A stretch of 14,242 bases of DNA from Treponema sp. (GTDB lineage Bacteria > Spirochaetota > Spirochaetia > Treponematales > Treponemataceae): contig JAFLSP010000036.1 in NCBI GenBank assembly GCA_022510885.1, forward strand, positions 1 to 14,242, written 5' to 3'. The notes below the pieces were generated by a model. It saw nothing but the letters and a program-made list of their open reading frames with translations. It did no database searches and was not told the origin of the DNA. Below are positions 1 through 7,725 of the stretch, one piece after another. A program made the position numbers and the translations under genes. Position 1 is the first letter of the stretch. Every line of letters begins with the position of its first letter.

Positions 1-14
1 CGCGCGTTTTTTGG

Positions 15-33
15 TATACTATAATGCAGAGGA
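15..33 (+). promoter_or_regulatory. Possible -10 box and ribosome binding site of the phosphofructokinase gene
   Basis: Two overlapping -10-like hexamers are visible: TATACT at 15-20 and TATAAT at 20-25. An AGAGGA Shine-Dalgarno sequence at 28-33 ends six bases before the ATG at 40. A transcript started from TATACT would begin near 27 and keep the Shine-Dalgarno; one started from TATAAT would cut into it. The -35 element would lie at or beyond the left edge, so the promoter cannot be judged fully. Confidence 0.5.
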
Positions 34-39
34 CTTTTT

Positions 40-1482
40 ATGGCAGAAATGAACGAACAATTCGACTTTACCATTGAGCAGCTGGGGCCGTGCAAGGTGC
101 CCTCGCCCATTCAGCTGGCGCGTCAGCACGGCGACTTTAAGGCAAACTATGTGAAAGATTCGTCGTTCGTGCGCTACAAGGTGAATGTTTTTTTGGAGAA
201 CAACGACCCGGACGACCCGCTTGACAGCGCGAACCTGCTCCAGAAGGCGGGGCCGCGCGAGCATATCTACTTCAATCCGGCGCACGTGACGGCGGGCATC
301 TGCACCTGCGGCGGCCTGTGTCCCGGCCTGAACGACGTGGTGCGCGCGGTGGTGCGCTGCCTGTGGTACCGCTACGGCGTGAAGAAAATCCGCGGCTTCC
401 GCTTCGGCTTCAAGGGCTTTTTCCCGGAGCAGGGCTTCGACACGATGGACCTGACGCCGGAGGTGGTGGACGACATCCACAAAATCGGCGGCTCGTTTTT
501 GGGGACGAGCCGGGGCGGCGGCGACCGCGTGAGCGACATCTGCGACGCGATTGAGTCGCTGAGCATCAACATGCTGTTCATCATCGGCGGCGACGGCACG
601 CAGCGCGGCGCGCTTGAGGTCTCGCAGGAGGCGACGCGGCGCGGGCTGAAGGTCGCCATCGTGGGCATTCCCAAGACGGTTGACAACGACCTGCTCTTCC
701 TTGACCATTCCTTCGGCTTTGAGACGGCGGTGCAGCAGGCAAAGGAGGCGGTTTCGGCGGTTCACATGGAGGCGCACTCGCAGGTGAACGGCATCGGCCT
801 GGTCAAGCTGATGGGGCGCGATTCCGGCTTTATTGCGGCGGCGACCACGCTTGCGAGCCACGAGACGAATTTCTGCCTCATTCCCGAAGTGCCGTTCGAC
901 CTGGACGGCCCGAACGGGTTTTTGGCGCACTTGGAGGACCGCATCCGCGAGCGGCATCACGCGGTCATCGTCGTTGCCGAGGGCGCGGGGCAGGAGCTGC
1001 TTGAGAACCTGAACCAAAAGGACGCGAGCGGAAACCGCAAGCTCTCCGACATCGGCACCTTCCTGCGCGACAAAATCAACGACTACTTTGACGTGAAGGG
1101 CATTCACGTGAACCTCAAGTACATTGACCCCAGCTACCAGGTGCGCTCGGCCGTCACCACGGCAAACGATTCCGTCCTGTGCGAACGCCTGGGCAACAAC
1201 GCGGTTCATGCGGCAATGGCGGGAAAGACCCGCTGCGTGGTCGGCCTGATTCATGACAAGTTCGTGTACCTGCCCATGGAGCTGATTACGCTCAAGCGCA
1301 ACAAGGTTGACCCCGAGGGCGCGTTCTGGCGCGATGCCCTGGACGCGACGCGCCAGCCAATCCTGATGGTGAACAACATGCAGATGGCATTGGAAGGCAT
1401 GAAAAAGCGCGCCGACGAAGAGAACAAGGTCGCGGCAAAGCGCATGGCGGACTACGTTGCGGCCAAAAAGGCAAACAAGTAG
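40..1482 (+). CDS. pfk: 6-phosphofructokinase, group II (probably ATP-dependent)
   Basis: This 480-residue cytoplasmic enzyme phosphorylates fructose 6-phosphate to fructose 1,6-bisphosphate in glycolysis. The phosphofructokinase core is clear: a glycine-rich CTCGGLCPG segment near residue 89, the nucleotide-site motif GGDGT at 183-187, the catalytic PKTVDND at 211-217, MGRDSGF at 258-264, and DPSYQVRS from about 363 in the sugar-phosphate site. The extra N-terminal region of about 80 residues and the overall length fit the long group II class seen in treponemes, plants and trypanosomatids rather than the 320-residue E. coli PfkA. Glycine (186) where pyrophosphate-dependent enzymes have a second aspartate argues for ATP as donor, although the lysine in PKTVDND is also found in pyrophosphate enzymes. 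The ATG start is supported by AGAGGA six bases upstream. The gene converges on a glycoside hydrolase gene and shares its terminator. Confidence 0.93.
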   Translation: MAEMNEQFDFTIEQLGPCKVPSPIQLARQHGDFKANYVKDSSFVRYKVNVFLENNDPDDPLDSANLLQKAGPREHIYFNPAHVTAGICTCGGLCPGLNDVVRAVVRCLWYRYGVKKIRGFRFGFKGFFPEQGFDTMDLTPEVVDDIHKIGGSFLGTSRGGGDRVSDICDAIESLSINMLFIIGGDGTQRGALEVSQEATRRGLKVAIVGIPKTVDNDLLFLDHSFGFETAVQQAKEAVSAVHMEAHSQVNGIGLVKLMGRDSGFIAAATTLASHETNFCLIPEVPFDLDGPNGFLAHLEDRIRERHHAVIVVAEGAGQELLENLNQKDASGNRKLSDIGTFLRDKINDYFDVKGIHVNLKYIDPSYQVRSAVTTANDSVLCERLGNNAVHAAMAGKTRCVVGLIHDKFVYLPMELITLKRNKVDPEGAFWRDALDATRQPILMVNNMQMALEGMKKRADEENKVAAKRMADYVAAKKANK

Positions 1483-1488
1483 CAAAAC

Positions 1489-1518
1489 AAAAACGGTCGG
1501 GCACACCGACCGTTTTTT
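1489..1518. terminator. Bidirectional rho-independent terminator between convergent genes
   Basis: An eight-base perfect stem (ACGGTCGG at 1493-1500 with CCGACCGT at 1506-1513) closes a five-base loop GCACA. It is followed by a run of six T on the + strand (1513-1518) and preceded by an A-rich run (1484-1493), which reads as a T-rich tract on the - strand. It lies 7 bp after the phosphofructokinase stop and 13 bp after the stop of the convergent minus-strand gene, so it should end transcripts from both sides. Confidence 0.9.
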
Positions 1519-1531
1519 ATTCGCCTTGCCG

Positions 1532-2959
1532 CTACAACTTGTCAATCAGCATGGAGCATTTGCCCGACGGAATGGGCAGTGTCTTTTTCTTTTGGTTCAG
1601 GATGTTTATCGTAAAGTAGTAGAGCTTCTCGCTTTCCATCTGGATTTCCCAGCCGCGCGTGCTCTTGTTGCTCAGAATGGTGATGAGGTTGCGCTTGAGC
1701 GACAGTTTCTCTATGCCCATGATTTCCATGTTGGGGATAATCCAGTCCACCGTCTTGCGCGGCAGGCTGATGTTCAGCCCGATGACGTTCTCTATCATCA
1801 GCGCGATGGTTGACAGCCCCACGGTGGCAAGGTAGCGTTTGCGCGGGAACTGCTCGTCCGCGCCGTAGGTGGCGAACCCTTCCTTGCGCGGCTTGTAGGC
1901 CTCGTACAGGTCGCCCTTGCCGCCCGCCGCCGGCGTGAGTCCTTCCAGGATAAAGTAGAGGTGGCGGATGGAGCATTCGCGCGCGAGGTCGAACCGCTGG
2001 TATTTTTCCAGTCCCTTGATGACCATAAAGTTGAACGCGGGATAGACGCTGCCGCAGAATGCCTCGCCGTTCTCGCTGAACGCGGGGCTGTCCGCGCTGA
2101 GCGTGGGGAACGGATGGTCGGTGCCGAAGGTCTTGGGGTCGGAAAGGTGCGCGATGAGCGTGTCCGCCTTGTCCGCGTTGGGAATCTCCGCGAGCAGCGG
2201 CCAGAATCCGGCAATCGTCTTGTGCGGCAGCCGTTCGCCGTTCGCGTCCAGGTCGTGGTAAAAGCCCGTGTCGCTGTCCCACATGAGCGCGTTGATGCGG
2301 GTCTTGAGGCTGAAATACATCCGCTTGTACTGGAAGCTCATGTCCTTGTCGTTGAGGATGTCGCCGAGCGCGCTCATGTGCGCCGCGTTGAGCGCCAGTG
2401 CCGCGTTGAAGTCAACAGGATAGCACACGTCCGTGCGCGGCGCGTTGAACATGGTGCTTGCGCTGACGGGCGCGGAATACAGGCCGTTCTCCTGCTTGAA
2501 CGTCGCGTCAATCCAGTCCATGTACTTCTGGAGAATGGGCAGCACTTCCTTGACGCGCCGTTTGTTCGCGGACTTGTGGTACAGGTTGAATTCCGCCCAG
2601 GCAAAGACCGGCAGCCCCACGCCCTGCAAGTTGGTGGGGTCGGCGACAGGCGTTTCGGTCTTTGCGTTGTACCGCCAGCGGATTGCGCCGTTCGGCTCCT
2701 GCTTGGCGTAGAAGAAGTCGAGGTTCTGGTTCGCGGGGAAATTGCGGTTGGAGTAGACCAAGAAGAACGACGAGAAGATGGCATCCAGCTGGTCGATGAC
2801 GGTTTTGTCGCCCTCCGGATAGATGAAATAACCGTCGGCGGCAGATTCCAAGGTCTTGCCGTTCAGCCAAAAGTTTGCAAGCCATGTCCATGAGTTGTCG
2901 TAAATATCTACAAAATCCTGGTCGTAAAAATGAATTTTGGGGAAATCGCGTTTATTCAC
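1532..2959 (-). CDS. GH63 / MGH1-like (alpha/alpha)6-barrel glycoside hydrolase
   Basis: A 475-residue protein whose repeated aromatic and helical pattern matches the (alpha/alpha)6-barrel glycosidases of the GH63/GH37 type (trehalase-like and mannosylglycerate-hydrolase-like proteins). Recognisable pieces are PVDFNAALALN around Asp183, MWDSDTGFYHDL from 226, GFWPLLAEIP, GSVYPAFNFMV and GDLYEAYKP around Glu353. By family analogy Asp183 and Glu353 are candidates for the acid/base pair, but this is inference. There is no signal peptide or membrane segment, so it probably acts in the cytoplasm on an alpha-linked oligosaccharide or glycosylated compatible solute; the substrate cannot be read from sequence. 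The start is a GTG (2957-2959) with a weak AGGTTC Shine-Dalgarno at 2961-2966. It is monocistronic, with its own promoter, and converges on the phosphofructokinase gene. Confidence 0.8.
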   Translation of the reverse strand: MNKRDFPKIHFYDQDFVDIYDNSWTWLANFWLNGKTLESAADGYFIYPEGDKTVIDQLDAIFSSFFLVYSNRNFPANQNLDFFYAKQEPNGAIRWRYNAKTETPVADPTNLQGVGLPVFAWAEFNLYHKSANKRRVKEVLPILQKYMDWIDATFKQENGLYSAPVSASTMFNAPRTDVCYPVDFNAALALNAAHMSALGDILNDKDMSFQYKRMYFSLKTRINALMWDSDTGFYHDLDANGERLPHKTIAGFWPLLAEIPNADKADTLIAHLSDPKTFGTDHPFPTLSADSPAFSENGEAFCGSVYPAFNFMVIKGLEKYQRFDLARECSIRHLYFILEGLTPAAGGKGDLYEAYKPRKEGFATYGADEQFPRKRYLATVGLSTIALMIENVIGLNISLPRKTVDWIIPNMEIMGIEKLSLKRNLITILSNKSTRGWEIQMESEKLYYFTINILNQKKKTLPIPSGKCSMLIDKL

Positions 2960-2994
2960 AGAACCTACAAACCTGCCTTACGTGTGGTGCTTTC

Positions 2995-3024
2995 ATTATA
3001 GCATACTTTCGGGAAAAAGGTAAA
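2995..3024 (-). promoter_or_regulatory. Sigma-70-type promoter of the glycoside hydrolase gene
   Basis: On the minus strand a consensus TATAAT (2995-3000) lies 18 bp downstream of TTTACC (3019-3024, four of six matches to TTGACA), inside an AT-rich stretch that stands out from the GC-rich surroundings. Transcription would start near 2988, giving a leader of about 30 nt before the GTG at 2959. The element lies in the 119 bp gap between this gene and the next minus-strand gene, so the two are probably separate transcripts. A T-rich run (about 3025-3041) follows the upstream gene, but I see no strong terminator stem there. Confidence 0.7.
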
Positions 3025-3078
3025 AAATTGTGGAAAAAAATTGAGATGCGCGGCAAGACTGCTTGACAAATGCGGTCG

Positions 3079-4959
3079 TTATTCGGTGCTTGCTTGCGCC
3101 GTATTTGCCGCAGCTTGCTCGGTTGCTTGCGGTGCGTCGGCGGGTTGCGCCGGTGCGGTCGCCTGCGGCGCGCTTGTGCTTGCCGCCGCCGGCTGGGCGG
3201 GCTGCGGATTTGGGCGCGGCGTGATGCGCGGGCGGCGGTAGGTCAGCCGGACGGTCTCGCGCTCGGTCTTGTGGCGCGACTTGAGGAACAGCGTCTGCGT
3301 CTGCTCGTTGTACGCATAGCCGGAGGAATTGTAGCTCTCAAAACGCGGGTCGGTGCGGAACGGCATTCCGTAGATTTCGATGGTCTCGAACGGGCGGATG
3401 CCCCTGATGATGAGGTAGTGCGTGTCGTTTGTCGGGAAATCAATCGTTATCGTTCCCGTGCTGCCCGTCGCGTTTTCCTCATAGGTGATGCGGCGCGCGG
3501 CAGACCATGACCAGACTTTGCTCGTGCCGAACGTTCCGAGGACGCTGTAATGCGGATAGAACGGATTTTCTGCCAAAAGCGGGTAGACGTCCGCAAGCAC
3601 GCGCGTATTCAAGTCGGGTGACTGCGCAAATGCCGTGTTGATGAGCAGTCTCCCGCAGATTTGGTGCGCCTGGCTCGCGGCATGGATGCCGTAGTCGAGC
3701 AGCGTTTTCCCCGTTTTTACGGTCGGCAGGAACGGCAGCGGCTCCTCCTTTTCCACAAGGAGGAGCGTGTCGTTCTCAAAAACACACGAGTCCTGAATTG
3801 TCTCAAGGCAGGTCGGAATGACGGGCGCGAGCAGTTCCGCCGTGGCAGAACGCGCGGCCGCCAAGGCGACGTACACGGACAAAATCCCGCCTGCCTGCTC
3901 CACGGTGGGCGCGAATTCGGCAAGGGACGCGGGAAGCGCGGCGAGCGAGCGCACGTCGGGCGCAGTATCCTCGCGCACCATGTAGTCGGCAAGTCCGCTG
4001 ATGTCAAAAATGGCGAGGCTTTCCTGCGCGATGGCATTCTGTATCATGCCGCGCATATTATCGTTGACCATGGTCAAACTTCGGTTCATGGAGACAAGCG
4101 AATCGAAGAAGGGCGCGGAAAGGTACGTGCGCCGCGTACTGCGCCGGAACGAGTCGGGAATCCGCGCGAGGGTCGTGCTATACTGCCCGCGCGAAAGCTG
4201 TTCGGAAAGATAGGCGATAATCGCGGTCTCATTGCCCTGTGACGGGTCTTGCATGGTCTGCGCAGGGACGGACGCGATGCCGTCCTTTACGCGCTGCACG
4301 GTATCCTCGTATGCGCCCTGGGACGCAAGCGGCGCGCTTGCCGGAACGACATCAAAGGCAAAGGTCGTGGCAGGGACAAACAGCGCGTAACTTGCCGTCA
4401 GTGCCGTCTTTGAGAACGAGAGCGTCTCCCCCGCCAATGTCGGCGCGGTCAGCACATATTCCGTGTTCTTTGAGCTGACCAGCTGGCGCGATGCCGACTG
4501 CTCCGTTACCGAATAGCCCGTGGCGGGCTTGTACGTGAGCGAAAGCTGCTCCCCGTCCGGCGGCAACTGCGCGGAAATGGCGAGCGAGGCGTCGTCCGTC
4601 TCGTCCGAAACGGCAAAGGTGAGCGCAACGTCGTCGCTGAACTGGAACGTGTAGGCGTTGCCATCGTGCTGTTCCCACGAAATGAGCGTAAGCGGCATGG
4701 GTTCCTGCGCGTTGCGCAACAGCAGGGCGGGCATCGCGTCATCGGCGGTGAATTCAATGCCCCGGAACGAGACGCGCAGGGTGTTTTTGAGCGCGGTACT
4801 GCCGTCGGCAAGTTGCGTCTGCGCGACAGTCATGCGGAGCAAGCCGATGTTGCGCGAGAGCAGCGATTCGTTCTTAAACTGAAGCACAAATATTCCGATA
4901 ATGATAATGCCGTAGAGCAAGGTGAGGCCAAAAATCTTTTTTACCGGATGCCGTACCAT
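3079..4959 (-). CDS. Uncharacterised N-terminally membrane-anchored protein with Pro/Ala/Gln-rich tail
   Basis: I do not recognise a named family. From the ATG at 4957-4959 the product has 626 residues: a short basic start (MVRHPVKK), one strong membrane segment at about 9-28, and then a long soluble region that should lie outside the cytoplasmic membrane. The central third (roughly 270-400) looks helical. The part before the tail is beta-rich (GTITIDFP, HYLIIRGIRPF, TLFLKSRHK, VRLTY) and may be a beta-sandwich. The last 52 residues (575-626) are low-complexity Pro/Ala/Gln/Thr. An in-frame TTG at 4996-4998 would add 13 residues (MNLSQSLVTLIAI); neither start has a clear Shine-Dalgarno, and ATG is preferred because it gives a compact anchor. 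The gene is divergent from the TPR gene. The reading frame has normal GC-rich codon use for this window, which supports a real gene. Confidence 0.75.
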   Translation of the reverse strand: MVRHPVKKIFGLTLLYGIIIIGIFVLQFKNESLLSRNIGLLRMTVAQTQLADGSTALKNTLRVSFRGIEFTADDAMPALLLRNAQEPMPLTLISWEQHDGNAYTFQFSDDVALTFAVSDETDDASLAISAQLPPDGEQLSLTYKPATGYSVTEQSASRQLVSSKNTEYVLTAPTLAGETLSFSKTALTASYALFVPATTFAFDVVPASAPLASQGAYEDTVQRVKDGIASVPAQTMQDPSQGNETAIIAYLSEQLSRGQYSTTLARIPDSFRRSTRRTYLSAPFFDSLVSMNRSLTMVNDNMRGMIQNAIAQESLAIFDISGLADYMVREDTAPDVRSLAALPASLAEFAPTVEQAGGILSVYVALAAARSATAELLAPVIPTCLETIQDSCVFENDTLLLVEKEEPLPFLPTVKTGKTLLDYGIHAASQAHQICGRLLINTAFAQSPDLNTRVLADVYPLLAENPFYPHYSVLGTFGTSKVWSWSAARRITYEENATGSTGTITIDFPTNDTHYLIIRGIRPFETIEIYGMPFRTDPRFESYNSSGYAYNEQTQTLFLKSRHKTERETVRLTYRRPRITPRPNPQPAQPAAASTSAPQATAPAQPADAPQATEQAAANTAQASTE

Positions 4960-4983
4960 AATCGCTATCAGTGTAACTAATGA

Positions 4984-5032
4984 TTGCGATAAATTCAACT
5001 ATATTGTAAAGTATCTGCTATGGTACTGGGAG
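4984..5032 (+). promoter_or_regulatory. Probable promoter and ribosome binding site of the TPR gene
   Basis: TTGCGA (4984-4989) and TAAAGT (5007-5012) are separated by 17 bp, each matching four of six consensus bases. A GGGAG Shine-Dalgarno at 5028-5032 lies eight bases before the ATG at 5041 and decides that start over the upstream in-frame ATG at 5020. On the opposite strand TACAAT (5003-5008) could be the -10 of the divergent membrane-protein gene, so the two promoters would overlap; no good -35 was found for that one. Confidence 0.5.
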
Positions 5033-5040
5033 CTTTTGAT

Positions 5041-6441
5041 ATGAAAAAAATGTCCGTCGTCTTTACGTGCGCCGCTACGGTGGCGATGCTTTCGTGCGCG
5101 ACTGCCGCAACAGCATCCGCGAGCGCGCCGGTTACCGCTTCCGCAAAGGCGGCCGAGTCAGATGCGCCGGTGGAAGTGCGTTTTGTGCAGCAACTGAGCG
5201 ACACGCTTGCCGGCGGCAACACCGAGCAGGCGCTCGCGCTGTTTGACGCGATGCCGGAAGGAACGGAAAACAACGCCGACTTGCAGATGCTCAAGGCATC
5301 GCTGCTGCTCACGTCCGGGCGCGAAGGCGAAGCCGAATCCCTGGCGAAAAGCCTGCTCGCTGCCAACCCGAACGACGTGAACATCCTCAGCCTGAACGTC
5401 ATGGTCGCCAAGAACAAGGGCGACACGGCGACAAAGAGCCGGCTGCTCAAGCAGATTATCGCGATTGACCCGGGCAACGCGGACGCGAACATGGAGCTGG
5501 GCGACGAGCAGGCGCTCAAGCGCAGCTACCGCAACGCGCTCGCCTACTATAAAAAGGCCGTCGATTCCGAGCCGACCAACACGGACGCGCTGTTCAGCTA
5601 CGGCAAGATGTCCTACTACCTGCGCAGCGATGCCGAGGCGCGCGCGTATTTTGAGCGCGTGCTTGCCATTGACCCGGAGAACGCGCAGGCACTGGCATAT
5701 CTGGGCAAACTGGAGGGCGAGAGCCGCCGGTTCCGCGCCGCCTGCGACTACCTGAACCGCGCCATTCGCTCCGACCCTGCCAACACGGAATACTATCTCG
5801 ACTTGGGAACGTACACGCGCTACACGGGCGACTATGCCGGTGCGGAGGCCGCGTGGAAAAAGGCCGTCGCGCTCAACCCGGACTATTTCTTGGGCTACGC
5901 CTATCTTGCCGGGCTGTGCGACGAGCAGGACCGCTTTGACGACGCATACGACTACTACCGCAAGGTCGTGGAGAAAAATCCGCAGTATTTTTACGCCTAC
6001 GAGTCGCTGGGAATGCTCGCCTGGAAAAAGGGCAACTGGACTGAGGCGCGCTCCGCGTTCGAGAAGGCCCGCGAGAAAAATCCGCAGAACATCTCCTACG
6101 CGCTGATGATTGCGGCGACGTACTGGAAAGCGAACGACATCGCCGGGATGAAAAAAAGCACCGAGGCGGTGATGAAAGGCCTGGACCGCCAGAGCCTCGA
6201 CTACGCCGTCCTCCGGATGTTCCATGACATGGGCGGCGACGGAGGCGTGGTGCAGAAAGTCGCTTCCGAGCAGAACAGCACCAAAAAAGGAAAATTCCTG
6301 TACTACATGGCGCTCTACTATGACCTGAAGAACAATCCTTCGCTTGCCGGAAAATACTACGCGGAAGTAACCAGTATGCGGGACCCGATGTTCTTTGAGT
6401 ACCGCCTTGCCGAATGGAGCGTGGCAGATGGCGCAAAGTGA
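5041..6441 (+). CDS. Exported TPR-repeat protein, possible lipoprotein
   Basis: A 466-residue protein that begins with a signal sequence (MKKM, then a hydrophobic stretch to about residue 18). Cys19 in MLSC could be a relaxed spirochaetal lipobox; otherwise signal peptidase I could cut in the following Ala/Ser-rich stretch. From about residue 45 the protein is built of tetratricopeptide repeats. The most regular copies lie between about 145 and 350, with the typical W/Y-L-G-Y...A...Y/F...P pattern, for example DPENAQALAYLGKL and NPDYFLGYAYLAGL. Such repeats form a superhelix for protein-protein binding, so this is likely a periplasmic or lipid-anchored scaffold; the partner is unknown. The ATG at 5041 is chosen for its GGGAG ribosome binding site and signal peptide. 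The 3' end overlaps the start of the TraB gene by 14 bp, so the two are almost certainly co-transcribed and perhaps functionally linked. Confidence 0.88.
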   Translation: MKKMSVVFTCAATVAMLSCATAATASASAPVTASAKAAESDAPVEVRFVQQLSDTLAGGNTEQALALFDAMPEGTENNADLQMLKASLLLTSGREGEAESLAKSLLAANPNDVNILSLNVMVAKNKGDTATKSRLLKQIIAIDPGNADANMELGDEQALKRSYRNALAYYKKAVDSEPTNTDALFSYGKMSYYLRSDAEARAYFERVLAIDPENAQALAYLGKLEGESRRFRAACDYLNRAIRSDPANTEYYLDLGTYTRYTGDYAGAEAAWKKAVALNPDYFLGYAYLAGLCDEQDRFDDAYDYYRKVVEKNPQYFYAYESLGMLAWKKGNWTEARSAFEKAREKNPQNISYALMIAATYWKANDIAGMKKSTEAVMKGLDRQSLDYAVLRMFHDMGGDGGVVQKVASEQNSTKKGKFLYYMALYYDLKNNPSLAGKYYAEVTSMRDPMFFEYRLAEWSVADGAK

Positions 6442-7627
6442 GACCCGTCTCGAACTGAACGGGCGCAGCATCACGCTGATTGGGACGGCGCACATCTCAA
6501 AGGAAAGCATCGACGAGGTGACGGCGTACATCCGCGCGAACGACCTTGACTGCGTGGCCATTGAGCTGGACGAACAGCGGCTTTCCGCGCTCAGCGACAA
6601 GGAACGCTGGCGCAAAATGGACATCATCAACGTGCTCAGGAAGCGGCAGGGCTTTCTGCTGCTGGCGAACCTCGTGCTGTCGGGCTTCCAGCGGCGCATG
6701 GGCGAGAACCTGGGCGTAAAGCCCGGCGACGAGATGAAAGCCGCCTATGAAGTCGCCGTTGAACGCGGCATCAAGACGGCAATGGTTGACCGCCCGATTC
6801 AAATAACGTTGCGCCGCGCCTGGGCGCGCAACTCGCTGTGGGGAAAATGCAAGCTGCTTGCCGCGCTCCTGTCCAGCGCGTTCGAGAAAGAGACCGTTGA
6901 CAGCGAACAGATTGAGAACCTCAAGAACCGCAGCGAAATGGACAGCATGATGAGCGAACTTTCCGCGTACATGCCCAAGGTCAAGGAAGTGCTGATTGAC
7001 GAGCGCGACCGCTACCTTGCCGCGCACATCTGGAACGCGGGCGGAACGCGCGTCGCGGCCGTGCTCGGCGCGGGGCATCTTCCCGGCGTGGAGCGGAACC
7101 TGCGCGCGCTTGCGGCGGGAGAAATCTCCGCGGACACGGCTGACATTGCGGCCGTGCCGCCCAAGACGGTGGGCGCAAAAATCGCCGGATGGGTCATTCC
7201 CGCCCTCATCGTCGCGCTCATTGCGGCGGGCTTCTATTTTGGCGGCAGACAGAAAGGCGCGGACATGCTCAGTGCCTGGGTGCTGTGGAACGGCGCGCTT
7301 GCCGCACTCGGCACGCTCATTGCGGCGGGGCATCCGCTGTCGGTCATCGTCGCCTTCGTGGGCGCGCCCATCACCTCGCTCTGCCCGTTCGTGGGCGTGG
7401 GCATGGTGGCGGGCATCGTACAGGCACTGGTGTGCAAGCCCAAAGTCGCCGACATGGAGACCTTGCAGGACGACGTGACGAGCCTTAAAGGCTGCTACCG
7501 CAACCGCATTCTGCGCGTGCTGCTCGTGTTCCTGCTGTCCTCGCTCGGCAGCAGCATAGGAACGTTCGTGGCTGGCGCGAATTTCATCGCGACCATCACC
7601 GCGTTCGTTAAGAATCTCTTCGCCTAG
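6428..7627 (+). CDS. TraB/PrgY family membrane protein
   Basis: A 399-residue protein of the TraB/PrgY (GumN-related, erythromycin-esterase-like) fold. Family marks are GTAHIS at 19-24, the acidic VAIELDEQRL segment, ERDRYLA with Glu192-Arg193-Asp194, and GAGHLPGVERNL at 214-225; the conserved His, Glu and Arg are candidate catalytic or metal-site residues of this presumed hydrolase fold. The last 150 residues carry about four membrane segments: roughly 252-272, then a second after MLSAW, a third around PLSVIVAFVGAP, and a fourth around ILRVLLVFLLSS. The soluble N-terminal domain is thus tethered to the membrane. PrgY in Enterococcus limits peptide pheromone activity; no pheromone system is visible here, so that role should not be assumed. 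The ATG at 6428 has GGAG at 6416-6419 eight bases upstream. It overlaps the TPR gene by 14 bp. Confidence 0.9.
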   Translation: MAQSETRLELNGRSITLIGTAHISKESIDEVTAYIRANDLDCVAIELDEQRLSALSDKERWRKMDIINVLRKRQGFLLLANLVLSGFQRRMGENLGVKPGDEMKAAYEVAVERGIKTAMVDRPIQITLRRAWARNSLWGKCKLLAALLSSAFEKETVDSEQIENLKNRSEMDSMMSELSAYMPKVKEVLIDERDRYLAAHIWNAGGTRVAAVLGAGHLPGVERNLRALAAGEISADTADIAAVPPKTVGAKIAGWVIPALIVALIAAGFYFGGRQKGADMLSAWVLWNGALAALGTLIAAGHPLSVIVAFVGAPITSLCPFVGVGMVAGIVQALVCKPKVADMETLQDDVTSLKGCYRNRILRVLLVFLLSSLGSSIGTFVAGANFIATITAFVKNLFA

Positions 7628-7647
7628 CCGTCCGCGCATCACGCACG

Positions 7648-7668
7648 TATAACAAGCGGTTATATAAC
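7648..7668. repeat. AT-rich inverted repeat upstream of the exporter operon
   Basis: TATAAC (7648-7653) and GTTATA (7659-7664) form a perfect six-base inverted repeat with a five-base centre, followed at once by a further TATAAC (7663-7668). It sits in the 98 bp spacer between the TraB gene and the exporter operon, 46-66 bp upstream of a TATACT -10 box. It has no T-tract, so it is not a standard terminator. It could be an operator for the efflux operon; no regulator gene is adjacent, so this is speculative. Confidence 0.4.
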
Positions 7669-7713
7669 AGAACATTATCCGCTCTCGACCTAACCATTCG
7701 GCAGGAAAATCGT

Positions 7714-7719
7714 TATACT
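7714..7719 (+). promoter_or_regulatory. -10 box of the exporter operon
   Basis: TATACT (five of six matches to TATAAT) ends six bases before the ATG at 7726. The hexamer 17 bp upstream, TAACCA (7691-7696), is a poor -35. Transcription would start at or next to the A of the ATG, and no Shine-Dalgarno precedes the gene at a usable distance (AGGA at 7703-7706 is too far), so the mRNA may be leaderless. Confidence 0.5.
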
Positions 7720-7725
7720 GTGCGT

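Noticed and set aside
19..1545. A minus-strand open frame of 508 codons opposite the phosphofructokinase gene
   Set aside because: It covers the whole of a well-conserved enzyme gene and runs through the terminator hairpin; composition is typical antisense shadow.
1961..2893. A plus-strand open frame of 310 codons opposite the glycoside hydrolase gene
   Set aside because: No recognisable motif, Val/Arg/Glu-rich shadow composition, and the minus strand has the family motifs and a promoter.
3063..3068. Perfect TTGACA on the plus strand near the end of the unknown anchored-protein gene
   Set aside because: No -10-like hexamer lies 15-19 bp downstream, and it would only drive antisense RNA into the gene; probably chance.
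3000..3078. Possible terminator of the unknown anchored-protein gene on the minus strand
   Set aside because: There is a T-rich run, but only a four-base stem (CAAG/CTTG) near it and not directly next to the run, so a rho-independent terminator is not supported.
5020..5040. Upstream in-frame ATG of the TPR gene
   Set aside because: It has no ribosome binding site and would place seven extra residues before the MKK signal-peptide start; the ATG at 5041 has GGGAG eight bases upstream.
6395..6427. Upstream in-frame ATG of the TraB gene at 6395
   Set aside because: It would extend the overlap with the TPR gene and has no Shine-Dalgarno; the ATG at 6428 has GGAG at good spacing and gives a family-like N-terminus.
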